NCBI GenBank assembly: GCA_002315745.1
Contig: DCID01000021.1
Coordinates: 1-50,497 of the forward strand
Reading direction: 5' to 3'
DNA: 50,497 nucleotides
Origin: Bacteroidales bacterium UBA1735
GTDB taxonomy: Bacteria > Bacteroidota > Bacteroidia > Bacteroidales > Paludibacteraceae
Shown here: positions 30,972 to 39,304 of the stretch, piece after piece
How the letters are laid out: each line of letters starts with the position of its first letter
Position numbering within the stretch: position 1 is the first letter of the stretch
Notes under the pieces: model-generated
The model's database searches: none
What the model was told of the DNA's origin: nothing
The model's input: the letters and a program-made list of their open reading frames with translations, nothing else
Position numbers and translations under genes: made by a program

Positions 30972-31496
30972 ATGATCACATCAGAACTATGGGAAGTGAA
31001 GCAGGAGCAACCTGTTCCTTACTACGAAGAGACGCAAAAGCGTACGTTGAAGCAGAAGTATATCAAAGTGCGGAACACTATACTGCAACTATTGGCATAT
31101 AGTTGCCCCAATAATAGCCTCCGCATCCGTATGCACCGCCGTCGTGGTGTGCACATAGGGGAGCATGTGTACATCGGTATGTTCTGTTTCTTTGATAACC
31201 TCGCACCCGAGTATATCTATATCGAGGATAATGTCAGCATCAATGCCCAATCGATGATCTTAACCCACTTCAACCCCATGGAGCAGTATCGCAACGTGCT
31301 ACAAGCACGTGTAGCACCTGTAGTTATGCATCATGGTGCTATCTTAGCCGTGCGCTCAACGATCATGCCGGGTGTTGAGATCGGTAAGTTCGCCATCGTG
31401 AGCGGTGGTAGTGTGGTGGAAAAGAGTGTGCCAGACTACACCATGGTACAAGGGAACCCCGCCAAGAAAGTATGTGAATACGAAGCGTTATTCTAA
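30972..31496 (+). CDS. Left-handed beta-helix acyltransferase A
   Basis: A 174-aa protein with a helical N-terminus and then RRRGVHIGEHVYIGMFCFFDNLAPEYIYIEDNVSI (hexapeptide repeats) and THFNPMEQY. The end TMVQGNPAKKV is typical. It is related to the next gene, which shares RRRGVxIGEHVYIG and YIEDNVS. Both may O-acylate sugars. The stop TAA is the first TAA of a CTCTAAA repeat. Confidence 0.8.
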   Translation: MITSELWEVKQEQPVPYYEETQKRTLKQKYIKVRNTILQLLAYSCPNNSLRIRMHRRRGVHIGEHVYIGMFCFFDNLAPEYIYIEDNVSINAQSMILTHFNPMEQYRNVLQARVAPVVMHHGAILAVRSTIMPGVEIGKFAIVSGGSVVEKSVPDYTMVQGNPAKKVCEYEALF

Positions 31497-31545
31497 ACTC
31501 TAAACTCTAAACTGTAGCGAAAGCGTCCTCTAAACTTTGAACAAT
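31493..31545. repeat. CTCTAAA array and 23-bp word after acyltransferase A
   Basis: TTCTAAACTCTAAACTCTAAACTG, then TAGCGAAAGCGTCCTCTAAA, fills the gap. The CTCTAAA unit is 7 bp and supplies the stop of the previous gene. Confidence 0.85.
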
Positions 31546-32106
31546 ATGAAACCATATACCGTTAGAGAAGCCATCGAAATCCCGTATTTCGATCACGATG
31601 ATAAGAGCCTCAAGAACACCATTAAGAACTCTAGCTCTCGTCGTGGTATGAACCCCATCCATTTTGCACTACGTAAGATACGGAATATCATCCTTAACCA
31701 GTGGTCATACAACTGTCCACTCAATGGTCCACGGGTGCGATGGAATAGACGCCGGGGTGTAACGATAGGTGAGCATGTGTATATCGGACAGCATTGCACC
31801 ATCGACAATGCGTATCCGGAATATGTCTATATCGAAGACAATGTCTCCTTAGCGGGGAACGTAACTATCCTGGCACATAGTAACCCGTATCCTCATCTGC
31901 GTGCCGTGACGGAGTCCGGTGTATCGCCTGTGGTTATTAAAGAAGGCGCATGGGTGGCTGACGGAGTCATCATCCTACGGGGCGTGACTATTGGTCGTAA
32001 TGCCATCATCGCTGCAGGTACCGTGGTGGATAAAGATGTGCCCGATTGCTCCATGGCAAAAGGTAACCCTATGAAGATTGTCGCTAACTTCACGGCTCTC
32101 CTCTAA
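31546..32106 (+). CDS. Left-handed beta-helix acyltransferase B
   Basis: A 186-aa hexapeptide transferase: RRRGVTIGEHVYIGQHCTID, YIEDNVSLAGNVTILAHSNPYPH (His is the likely base), WVADGVIILRGVTIGRNAIIAAGTVV and a final GNPMKI. It is a paralogue of the preceding gene, so the pair probably arose by duplication. The ATG at 31546 is used because the codons before it belong to the repeat. The stop TAA is again inside CTCTAAA. Confidence 0.8.
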   Translation: MKPYTVREAIEIPYFDHDDKSLKNTIKNSSSRRGMNPIHFALRKIRNIILNQWSYNCPLNGPRVRWNRRRGVTIGEHVYIGQHCTIDNAYPEYVYIEDNVSLAGNVTILAHSNPYPHLRAVTESGVSPVVIKEGAWVADGVIILRGVTIGRNAIIAAGTVVDKDVPDCSMAKGNPMKIVANFTALL

Positions 32107-32176
32107 ACTCTAAACTATAGCGAAGCGTCCTCTAAACTCTAACCTGTAGCGAAGCGTCCTCTAAACTTTTAAAAAT
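32104..32176. repeat. Two tandem 23-bp words with CTCTAAA units
   Basis: TAGCGAAGCGTCCTCTAAAC occurs at 32119 and 32145, 26 bp apart, joined by CTCTAA. It fills the whole gap between acyltransferase B and the KASIII gene. Confidence 0.85.
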
Positions 32177-33178
32177 ATGAAAGCATACATAAAAGACATT
32201 GCGTATTATTTGCCGAAACAGGTACTGACGAACGATCAGATAACCGAGCTCTTTCCCGAATGGTCTGCTGAGAAAGTAGCGAATAAAGTAGGTATCACCG
32301 AGCGCCATATATCGGCGGAAGGGGAGACAGCTACCGATATGGCTTACGAAGCAGCACAACGGCTCTTTGCTCAAGATGTGGACAAGTCTGCCATTGACTT
32401 CATTCTCCTCTGTACACAGAGTCCGGATTACTTCTTACCCTCTTCTGCATGCCTACTGCAGGCACGATTGGGATTATCTAAAAATTGCGGTGCCTTTGAC
32501 TTCAACCTGGGCTGCTCGGGATACGAGTATGGTCTGGCTGTTGCCAAGGGATTAATCATGGCAGGTATAGCTAAGAACATCCTCCTATTAACCGCAGAGA
32601 CCTATACCAAGTACTTACATCCGTTGGACAAGGGTAATCGCACCATCTTCGGCGACGGAGCATCGGCTTCGCTGATCTCTACCGAAGGTTTTGCCGAGAT
32701 AGGCGAAATAGTACTAGGTACAGATGGCGAGGGTGGGGAGAACCTGATTGTACGCACGTTAGGTGCTCGGCATAAGACGCTAGCTAACGATACGGCGGTA
32801 GATGAGGATGGTAATGTACACAGCAGTGATCACCTCTATATGAACGGCGGAAACGTGTTTAACTTTACCGCCGATGTGGTACCACCGATGGTGGAGGAGA
32901 TACTCGCTAAGTCGGGAATCCAACAAGACGACGTGGATCTGTGGGTCTTCCATCAGGCAAATAAATATATGATCAATTATCTGCGCAAACTGCTCGATAT
33001 AGACAAGGATAAGTTCTATCTCTATATGGAGCACGTGGGTAACACCGTTTCTTCAACTGTGCCTATTGCTTTATGCGAGGCACGTAAGGACGATCGATTA
33101 CACGGAAATATCCTCTTGGCAGGCTTTGGCGTAGGTCTTTCATGGGGTGGAGTAATGCTCCATGCCTCTAAACTCTAA
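32177..33178 (+). CDS. 3-oxoacyl-ACP synthase III-like enzyme
   Basis: A 333-aa FabH-type thiolase-fold protein with the full catalytic triad: Cys113 (NLGCSGYEYG), His259 (VFHQANKYM) and Asn289 (EHVGNTVSS). It condenses an acyl-CoA with malonyl-ACP, or transfers an acyl group as some KASIII relatives do in sugar decoration. The local ACP and SDR would complete one round of chain building. The last codons SKL and the stop are CTCTAAA repeat (33168 on). Confidence 0.9.
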   Translation: MKAYIKDIAYYLPKQVLTNDQITELFPEWSAEKVANKVGITERHISAEGETATDMAYEAAQRLFAQDVDKSAIDFILLCTQSPDYFLPSSACLLQARLGLSKNCGAFDFNLGCSGYEYGLAVAKGLIMAGIAKNILLLTAETYTKYLHPLDKGNRTIFGDGASASLISTEGFAEIGEIVLGTDGEGGENLIVRTLGARHKTLANDTAVDEDGNVHSSDHLYMNGGNVFNFTADVVPPMVEEILAKSGIQQDDVDLWVFHQANKYMINYLRKLLDIDKDKFYLYMEHVGNTVSSTVPIALCEARKDDRLHGNILLAGFGVGLSWGGVMLHASKL

Positions 33179-33206
33179 ACTCTAAACTCTAAACTCTAAA
33201 CTAACA
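33168..33206. repeat. Tandem CTCTAAA array, five units
   Basis: Perfect 7-bp tandem units running from the last codons of the KASIII gene to the next ATG at 33207. The first TAA is the stop of that gene. Confidence 0.9.
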
Positions 33207-34355
33207 ATGCATATTGGTTTATTCCTCGGGCATCCTGCCCATTTCCACATGCTGAAGAATACCGCCAAACAACTGGTGGCGGATGGACATCGTGTGTATT
33301 TTGTTATCAAACAGAAAGATATTCTAGAAAAACTATTACAGGATGCAGGGTATGAATATACGCTTATTCGTGAAGGTCGTGGCGGATCGATCTGGGGATT
33401 AATCAAATCGGTGTTAGGAATGGAATGGCACATGTGCCAGTTCTTACGTGATAACAAAATCGATGTGCTGATTGGCTCTACTTTATCCTTCGCTGCTCGT
33501 GTAATCATGCGTGTACCTGTGCTCGTAATGGGTGAAGATGATGCTGAGGTAGTACCTAAATATGCTAAAATGGTATATCCATGGGCAACCGAGATACTGA
33601 CACCCGTCGTGTGCGATAATGGCAAATGGAATAACCATTCGTGCAAGTTCCCGTCTTACCACGAGTTGGCTTATCTGCATCCAGGGAACTTCACACCCAT
33701 GAAAAAAGTGGTCACTTCGTATGGCATAGATGTGGATAAACCCTATTTTATTTTCCGCTTTGCCTCGCTTAATGCCCATCACGACAAGGGCATCAAGGGC
33801 ATCAACCGTGAGATTGCAGCACGACTCATTGAGATACTTAAACCACATGGACGCATATATATTACTAGCGAACGGCCACTTGAACCCGAATTTGAACCCT
33901 ATCGCATACATATCAACCCACTTGATATGCATCACGTCATGGCATTTGCGTCCCTCTACATAGGCGACTCGCAGACGATGGCTGCCGAAGCAGGCGTCCT
34001 CGGCGTTCCATATGTTCGATTCAACGACTTCGTCGGTCGTATCGGTTACCTCGACGAACTCGAAGAGAAGCAAGCTAAGCATTATGTTGATTATCTTAAT
34101 TTGGATCATCACTACGACCTCGGTGTCGGTATCAAGGCTTCGGAAGAGGGTAGTGTTGATCGCCTGTGCGACACCGTCGAACACCTCGCCTCTATGCCCG
34201 CCGAGGAACGGCAACGTATATATGGCGCCCGCCGTGCCGCTATGCTCGCCGATAAGATAGACTACGCCAAGTTCCTCACATGGTTCATCAAAAACTATCC
34301 CGCTAGCGCCACCGAAGCCAAGAAACCTGATTTTAACTGGAACCAATTCAAATAA
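33207..34355 (+). CDS. DUF354-family, GT-B-fold protein
   Basis: A 382-aa protein with HIGLFLGHPAHFHMLKNTAKQLVADGHRVYFV and the later ASLYIGDSQTMAAEAGVLGVPYVRFNDFVGRIGYLDEL. DUF354 proteins resemble GT-B transferases and UDP-GlcNAc 2-epimerase-like folds and are found in archaeal and bacterial polysaccharide loci. The exact reaction is unknown. It lies 3 bp before wecB, which suggests that the product of WecB is used by this protein or that the two act on the same sugar. Confidence 0.75.
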   Translation: MHIGLFLGHPAHFHMLKNTAKQLVADGHRVYFVIKQKDILEKLLQDAGYEYTLIREGRGGSIWGLIKSVLGMEWHMCQFLRDNKIDVLIGSTLSFAARVIMRVPVLVMGEDDAEVVPKYAKMVYPWATEILTPVVCDNGKWNNHSCKFPSYHELAYLHPGNFTPMKKVVTSYGIDVDKPYFIFRFASLNAHHDKGIKGINREIAARLIEILKPHGRIYITSERPLEPEFEPYRIHINPLDMHHVMAFASLYIGDSQTMAAEAGVLGVPYVRFNDFVGRIGYLDELEEKQAKHYVDYLNLDHHYDLGVGIKASEEGSVDRLCDTVEHLASMPAEERQRIYGARRAAMLADKIDYAKFLTWFIKNYPASATEAKKPDFNWNQFK

Positions 34356-34358
34356 GAT

Positions 34359-35564
34359 ATGAACATCACCCTCATCGCCGGAGCTCGGCCGAACTTCATG
34401 AAGATTGCCCCGCTCATTCATGCTATCCAAAACGCACAAGCAGCAGGCAAGAACATCCACTACCGACTCGTACACACCGGACAACACTATGACAAGAACA
34501 TGTCCGACACGTTCTTCGACGAACTACGTATCCCCGCACCCGACATCAACCTTGGCTGCGGAGGCGGTACACAAGCCGAACAGACTGCCCACATCATGGT
34601 CGAATTCGAACGCGACCTCATCGCACACCCTACCGACATCGTCCTCGTCGTCGGTGACGTCACTTCCACCATGGCGTGCTCCATCGTCGCGAAGAAACTC
34701 AATACACGCGTCGCGCACGTCGAAGCCGGCATACGCTCCTGGGACCTCACGATGCCCGAAGAGATCAACCGCATGGTCACCGACTCCCTCGCGGACTATA
34801 TGTTCACCACATCCGACGTAGCAGACCGCAACCTCCTACGGGCAGGAGCGATCAAAGAGGGTGTACCGTGTACAGCGGACGGTGTACAGTTACCCGAAGA
34901 TAAATATGCCTTCGAGCGCTGCCCACAGCGCATCTATCGTGTCGGTAACGTCATGATCGATACCCTCCTAGCTAATATGCCTCGCTTCGTCCAACCTGCC
35001 GTCTATCACGAACTGGGATTGGAAGAAGGACACTACATCATGATGACCATGCACCGACCCGCTAACGTGGACGAAGAGACGCATCTCCGTGCCCTCATGG
35101 AACAAATCATCACGAACGTGCACGGCGAACCGATCATCTTCCCCATCCATCCTCGCACCGCGAAGATATTCTACGGACTATGGGGCTCCGCGTCTGACTC
35201 GGTAGAAGAGAATAGGGTAGCACTACATCAGGTCTTCCCCAATCTCCATATCGTCGATCCGATGGGCTACCTCGAATTCAACTATATGGTGCAGCATAGC
35301 CGCGCCGTCGTTACCGACTCCGGAGGCATCACCGAAGAAACAACCGTCATGGGCATCCCTTGTATCACCCTACGCGATAACACCGAGCGACCCGAGACCT
35401 GCACCGTCGGCACCAATGAACTGATTGGCACCAACCCCGCCGCCGTCAAACCCGCCCTCGACCTGCTCTATGCCGGCCAATGGAAGAAAGGTGCCATCCC
35501 CGCCCTCTGGGACGGCCACACCGCCTCCCGCATCGTCGATATCCTATGTGGGCTGCTGCCCTAA
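34359..35564 (+). CDS. wecB: UDP-N-acetylglucosamine 2-epimerase (non-hydrolysing)
   Basis: A 401-aa protein: GARPNFMKIAPL, HTGQHYDKNMSDTFFDEL, VVGDVTSTMACSIVAKK, HVEAGIRSWDLTMPEEINR, THMRPANVDE-like MTMHRPANVDEE and VTDSGGITEETTVMG. It converts UDP-GlcNAc to UDP-ManNAc. Between KEG and RVGNVMIDTL about 20 extra residues (TADGVQLPEDKYAFERCPQ) interrupt what is usually a short loop; their first part is encoded by four 7-bp units of GTGTACN type (34861-34888). The stop codon TAA is the first three bases of the REP palindrome that follows. Confidence 0.9.
   Translation: MNITLIAGARPNFMKIAPLIHAIQNAQAAGKNIHYRLVHTGQHYDKNMSDTFFDELRIPAPDINLGCGGGTQAEQTAHIMVEFERDLIAHPTDIVLVVGDVTSTMACSIVAKKLNTRVAHVEAGIRSWDLTMPEEINRMVTDSLADYMFTTSDVADRNLLRAGAIKEGVPCTADGVQLPEDKYAFERCPQRIYRVGNVMIDTLLANMPRFVQPAVYHELGLEEGHYIMMTMHRPANVDEETHLRALMEQIITNVHGEPIIFPIHPRTAKIFYGLWGSASDSVEENRVALHQVFPNLHIVDPMGYLEFNYMVQHSRAVVTDSGGITEETTVMGIPCITLRDNTERPETCTVGTNELIGTNPAAVKPALDLLYAGQWKKGAIPALWDGHTASRIVDILCGLLP
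34861..34888. repeat. Four GTGKACN heptamers inside wecB
   Basis: Units GTGTACC, GTGTACA, GCGGACG and GTGTACA. The same heptamer family, also four units, lies inside the nucleotidyltransferase gene at 43250-43277. Confidence 0.65.
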
Positions 35565-35673
35565 CACAGAGGGACAGTCCCCGTGTGTTAGCATAAAAAA
35601 CTAAAATAAAAGCCTATGAACACAGAGGGACAGTCCCCGTGTGTTAGCATAAAAAACTAAAATAAAAGCCTAT
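35562..35673. repeat. REP palindrome in two tandem 56-bp copies
   Basis: A 29-bp palindrome (TAACACAGAGGGACAG and its partner GTCCCCGTGTGTTA) at 35562-35590 is followed by an A-rich tail. The unit repeats with a 56-bp period (second palindrome 35618-35646) and leads directly into the transposase remnant. Further palindromes at 36134-36162 and 37324-37352 show that it is the REP partner of this transposase. Confidence 0.9.
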
Positions 35674-36173
35674 TCCAAGACCGTTTCAAAAGCGAACCTT
35701 GTGAGACAATAGACTATCTGCAAAATCTCTATCTTTACATCCATGCTAACCCTGTCAAAGCTGGGTACGTCGAATACCCTATCGACTATCTGTGGTCTAG
35801 CTTTAGAGAACTATCAGGTATTACTGTGCCTTTTCCTCTATGCACTTCTCCTCGTGAAGTATTTGGATATGAACCACAGGTCATCTATGATCCTAATGTC
35901 ATAACGGAAGTCGCACTAACGGATGATACACATAATATACTTAACGAACACTCGATAGTCAACCTAATCCTAGAATATTCAAATTGTACAACCATTAGCG
36001 AGTTTCAGCAGTTGACCAAAGGCGAACAACAAACAACTATAGTCAAATTAATCGCCGAAGGTGCCACGCTCCGTTCCCTTTCCCGCATTACCGGTCTCAC
36101 TTTAGGTGTAATAAGAGGTTTTATCCGTAAATCTAACACACAGGGACAGTCCCTCTGTGTTAGGGGTATTTAG
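35673..36173 (+). pseudogene. REP-associated tyrosine transposase (RAYT, Y1_Tnp), 5'-truncated
   Basis: An open frame from 35673 without a start codon reads FQDRFKSEPCETIDYLQNLY, LYIHANPVKAGYV and YLWSSFREL, the conserved C-terminal helix of RAYT transposases, and then a longer C-terminal region with a helix-turn-helix-like end (GATLRSLSRITGLTLGVIRGFIRK). The N-terminal half with the HUH metal site is missing; the sequence before is REP. The last codons read through a third REP. The gene is therefore dead, but it explains the REPs. Confidence 0.85.
36134..36162. repeat. REP palindrome at the end of the RAYT remnant
   Basis: TAACACACAGGGACAG pairs with GTCCCTCTGTGTTA. It is the third copy of the REP family and the one with the best-matched stem. 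Confidence 0.9.
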
Positions 36174-36210
36174 CACCTAAAATGGATAGCATCTATTTAA
36201 TTTATATTAA

Positions 36211-36257
36211 AAATGACTTTCCAAATTTGGTAGTGTCATTTTTTTTTTGTAATTTTG
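36211..36257 (+). promoter_or_regulatory. Hairpin-promoter module before rhuM
   Basis: AAATGAC and GTCATTT form a stem ending in a T run; TTTGG at 36226-36230 and TAATTTTG at 36250-36257 are the promoter boxes. It is almost the same sequence as the module at 28905-28951. Confidence 0.75.
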
Positions 36258-36279
36258 CCGCGTCAAACAAAAATAAAAA

Positions 36280-37326
36280 ATGGAACAAAATAACAAGAAT
36301 ACTGCTGTGGCTCAATCCGAGAATCAGGGTGTGGATGTTGCTAATGTTAGGCAAGATAAGGTGCTCTTTCGTACAGACGATGAGCAAGTGACTGTAGATG
36401 TAATCTTTTACAACGAGAGTGTGTGGCTGACGCAGGAACAGATGGCACAATTGTTTGGGAAAGCTAAATCGACTATCAATGAGCATATCAGCAATATTTA
36501 TAAAGAAAATGAACTGCAAAAAGAAGGGACCATACACAAATTCGGAAATTCCGAATTTATGAGAAAAGAGCCAGATTACTACAATTTGGATGTTATTATA
36601 TCAGTTGGTTACCGAGTACACTCATTGCGTGGTACACAGTTCCGCCAATGGGCAACGAAGCGTCTAAATGAGTATATCCGCAAGGGGTTCACGATGGATG
36701 ATGAACGGCTGATGAACTTGGGTGGCGGTGCTTACTGGACAGAATTGATCAAACGAATTCGAAATATACGTATCTCTGAGAAAGTTTTTTATCGACAAGT
36801 ATTGGAAATCTATGCGACTAGTGTTGACTATAATCCTAAGGCAGAGATAACAAAGGAGTTTTTCAAAAAGGTACAAAACAAGATGCACTTTGCTGTACAT
36901 GGCCAGACTGCTTCAGAGGTCATTTATAATAGAGCCGATGCCGAGAAGGAGTTTATGGGGATGACATCATTCAGTGGAAAACGACCATATTTGGAAGATG
37001 CTTTGGTGGCAAAAAACTACTTGAGCGAAGAAGAACTAAAATCTATGGGGCAAATAGTTTCTGGATATTTGGATTTTGCTGAACGTCAAGCGGATCGTCA
37101 CGAGATAATGACGATGGCGGATTGGGCTCGACATTTAGACACAATTTTAACGGCCACTGGGGAGCAATTACTTGTAGGGAGCGGTAGTATTACGCATCAG
37201 CAGGCTATTGATAAAGCAACTTGTGAATTTAAGAAATATCAGGCACGTACATTGAGCGAGATAGAACAGGATTTCCTACAAACAGTGCTTAAACTAGAAG
37301 ATATTGATAATCCACAACAGAGGTAA
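36280..37326 (+). CDS. rhuM: RhuM-family (Fic-associated/virulence RhuM) protein
   Basis: A 348-aa protein with an N-terminal winged helix (VWLTQEQMAQLFGKAKSTINEHI), then SEFMRKEPDYYNLDVIISVGYRVHSLRGTQFRQWATKRLNEYIRKGF, the RhuM/DUF4065-like core, and a C-terminal helical region. RhuM proteins are widespread in genomic islands; a DNA-binding or toxin-related role has been suggested but not established. It lies between two REP palindromes and has its own promoter. Its stop TAA is the start of the fourth REP. Confidence 0.85.
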   Translation: MEQNNKNTAVAQSENQGVDVANVRQDKVLFRTDDEQVTVDVIFYNESVWLTQEQMAQLFGKAKSTINEHISNIYKENELQKEGTIHKFGNSEFMRKEPDYYNLDVIISVGYRVHSLRGTQFRQWATKRLNEYIRKGFTMDDERLMNLGGGAYWTELIKRIRNIRISEKVFYRQVLEIYATSVDYNPKAEITKEFFKKVQNKMHFAVHGQTASEVIYNRADAEKEFMGMTSFSGKRPYLEDALVAKNYLSEEELKSMGQIVSGYLDFAERQADRHEIMTMADWARHLDTILTATGEQLLVGSGSITHQQAIDKATCEFKKYQARTLSEIEQDFLQTVLKLEDIDNPQQR

Positions 37327-37367
37327 CACAGAGGGACAGTCCCCGTGTGTTAAGTCCCCGTGTGTTA
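37324..37367. repeat. REP palindrome plus a partial repeat after rhuM
   Basis: The fourth REP copy (37324-37352) supplies the rhuM stop. Its right half (AGTCCCCGTGTGTTAA) is repeated immediately after it. Confidence 0.9.
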
Positions 37368-37399
37368 ATTTGGATAAAATTAAAATAAAGGTAGTACAT

Positions 37400-38353
37400 A
37401 TGGCAGACGCAAAATATATGATCACTAACTGGTTCCAGACCGATGCAGCGTATGAGTTCTATCAGTCGCTGCCGGAACTCTTTATACCCATCAAGGTCGA
37501 GACACCTCACGCCCGCTGCGTGGGGTATGTCACCGTCGAGAAGAACCCCATATACACGTTTTTCACCCGCCGCGCCATCATCGTGGGGGGACCGGAGATT
37601 CGTGAGGGTTGTACCCCAGAAGAGGTAACAGAACTGATGACTTTATTAGTCTCTTCCCTTAAGGGGAGAGGTTGGAGAGAGGCTCCTATTTACATCGAGA
37701 CCCGTAACTTCAACGACTATAGCCCCTGGCGAACAGCCTTCGAGCGCGCCGGATTCGTGTACGAGGAGCATCTGAATTTCCATTTGGATTGTTCGAACGA
37801 GGAGCAACTCCTCAAGAATATGCATGATAGCCTCAGACGACATGTCAAGAAAGGACTCAAATGTGGTTCCGTGATCGAGGAAGCCCAAAGCGAACAGGAT
37901 GTAAAAGATTTTTATAAGATACTTCGACATCTCTATCAAACACGGGTGAAGACACCATTATTCCCTGAAGCGTTTTTTCTGCAGTTTTATAGAGATCAAA
38001 TAGGTAAGATCTTATTGGTCAAATATGAGGGAAAAGTCATTGGCGGCATCGTGTGTCCCATATTGCATGATGAGGTTATATACGAGTGGTATGTGTGTGG
38101 ACAAGATGAACAATACAAAGATCAGTACCCCTCTGTCTTAGCCACATATGCCGCTATGCTGTATGGGGCGCAGCATAACCTACCACGATTTGATTTTATG
38201 GGCGCTGGTACCCCACAAGAGCCCTATGGTGTACGTGAGTTTAAGGCAGAGTTCGGGGGGCAACTCGTTGAACATGGCCGATTTAAGTTCATCCATAACC
38301 GCCTCCTATACAAGTTCGGAGAACTAGGCGTCAAAATCCTAAAACTGCTGTAA
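37400..38353 (+). CDS. FemAB/GNAT-type aminoacyl or acyl transferase
   Basis: A 317-aa protein from the ATG at 37400. The double GNAT-like fold is indicated by RAIIVGGPEIREG, PIYIETRNFNDYSPWRTAFERAGFVYEEHLNFHLDCS and, in the second half, LLVKYEGKVIGGIVCPILHDEVIYEWYVCGQD and DFMGAGTPQEPYGVREFKAEFGG, the pattern of FemAB-like and polysaccharide GNAT_6 proteins. It may transfer an amino acid or acyl group to a sugar. The residues SSLKGRGWREA (around 37650-37685) come from an in-frame palindrome CTCTTCCCTT/AAGGGGAGAG (37651-37670) of the family seen in fdtB and gmd. Confidence 0.7.
   Translation: MADAKYMITNWFQTDAAYEFYQSLPELFIPIKVETPHARCVGYVTVEKNPIYTFFTRRAIIVGGPEIREGCTPEEVTELMTLLVSSLKGRGWREAPIYIETRNFNDYSPWRTAFERAGFVYEEHLNFHLDCSNEEQLLKNMHDSLRRHVKKGLKCGSVIEEAQSEQDVKDFYKILRHLYQTRVKTPLFPEAFFLQFYRDQIGKILLVKYEGKVIGGIVCPILHDEVIYEWYVCGQDEQYKDQYPSVLATYAAMLYGAQHNLPRFDFMGAGTPQEPYGVREFKAEFGGQLVEHGRFKFIHNRLLYKFGELGVKILKLL
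37651..37670. repeat. Palindrome inserted in frame in the FemAB-like gene
   Basis: CTCTTCCCTT and AAGGGGAGAG pair with one G-T wobble; GTTGGAGAGAGG follows. It is the same family as in fdtB. Confidence 0.75.
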
Positions 38354-38356
38354 TCA

Positions 38357-39271
38357 ATGACTAAGATACTAGGCATAGGAGAAACGGTGCTGGACATTGT
38401 CTTTAAGAACGACCAGCCTGTAGCGGCGATACCCGGCGGATCGACGTTCAATGCGATCATCTCCCTCGGGAGGGTAGGTGTTCCTTGCGTCATGGTGACC
38501 GAAGTGGGAGACGACCACGTAGGCGACCTCACTTGCGCCTACCTGCGCGAGAACGGCGTGGCGGACACATACGTCAATCGCCACCCGCACACGAAGAGTC
38601 ATCTCTCCCTCGCTTTCCTCGACGACGCCAACGATGCCCAATACACTTTCTACAAAGATCATGCGCACGCTCGCTTATCCATCCATCCGCACGCCCTCGA
38701 CGACGTGCAGGCGTGCCTCTTCGGATCCTTCTTCGCCGTCAACCCCGTCATACGCGATGTGGTGCAGCCTTTCTTGCAACGCGCACATGACCTCGGGGCA
38801 CTGCTCTACTACGACATTAACTTCCGCGCCTCACATATCGACGAGATACCCCAGATCTTGCCCGCCATCGAGCAGAACATGCACCTCGCATCCCTCGTCC
38901 GCGGTTCGGCAGATGACTTCCGCTACCTCTACGGCACAGAGGATGTGGACACTATCTACACGCACATAGCCCCCCATTGTCCGTACTTCATCTGTACCGC
39001 TGGGGCAAAGGCTATCAGCCTGCGTACACCGACCCTCTCGCTCGATGTGGCAGTGCCCACTATCCCCACCGTCAGTACCATCGGTGCCGGGGATAACTTC
39101 AATGCCGGGTTCCTGTATGAGTGGGCGCAGCGTGGGTTGGGGAAACCAGCATGTTGGACAGAGGCCGACTGGCGCTCACTGATCGCAACCGGCATCCGCT
39201 TCGCCCAAGACGTGTGCCAACGCTTAGAGAATAGTGTCGATAAAAAAATAAGAAATAACACAGATAGATAA
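38357..39271 (+). CDS. PfkB-family carbohydrate kinase
   Basis: A 304-aa ribokinase-like protein: ILGIGETVLDIVFKNDQPVAAIPGGSTFNAIISLGRVG at the start (substrate site) and STIGAGDNFNAGFLYEW at the end (catalytic Asp, anion hole). It phosphorylates a sugar, possibly fructose or a heptose/fucose-related precursor for the GDP-sugar genes downstream. The stop lies in the terminator hairpin. A 27-bp stretch of its 3' end (39178-39204) is repeated at 40616-40642. Confidence 0.88.
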   Translation: MTKILGIGETVLDIVFKNDQPVAAIPGGSTFNAIISLGRVGVPCVMVTEVGDDHVGDLTCAYLRENGVADTYVNRHPHTKSHLSLAFLDDANDAQYTFYKDHAHARLSIHPHALDDVQACLFGSFFAVNPVIRDVVQPFLQRAHDLGALLYYDINFRASHIDEIPQILPAIEQNMHLASLVRGSADDFRYLYGTEDVDTIYTHIAPHCPYFICTAGAKAISLRTPTLSLDVAVPTIPTVSTIGAGDNFNAGFLYEWAQRGLGKPACWTEADWRSLIATGIRFAQDVCQRLENSVDKKIRNNTDR

Positions 39272-39285
39272 ATCTATCTTTTTTT
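39262..39285 (+). terminator. Terminator after the PfkB kinase
   Basis: AGATAGA (39262-39268) and TCTATCT (39273-39279) with loop TAAA, followed by a T run. The kinase stop TAA is in the loop. Confidence 0.65.
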
Positions 39286-39304
39286 GCACTTTTTCGGAGA
39301 AATA

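Noticed and set aside
33483..34487. Long antisense reading frame (334 codons, minus strand)
   Set aside because: It mirrors the DUF354 gene and the start of wecB. It has no recognisable motif or promoter, and the plus-strand genes have clear families.
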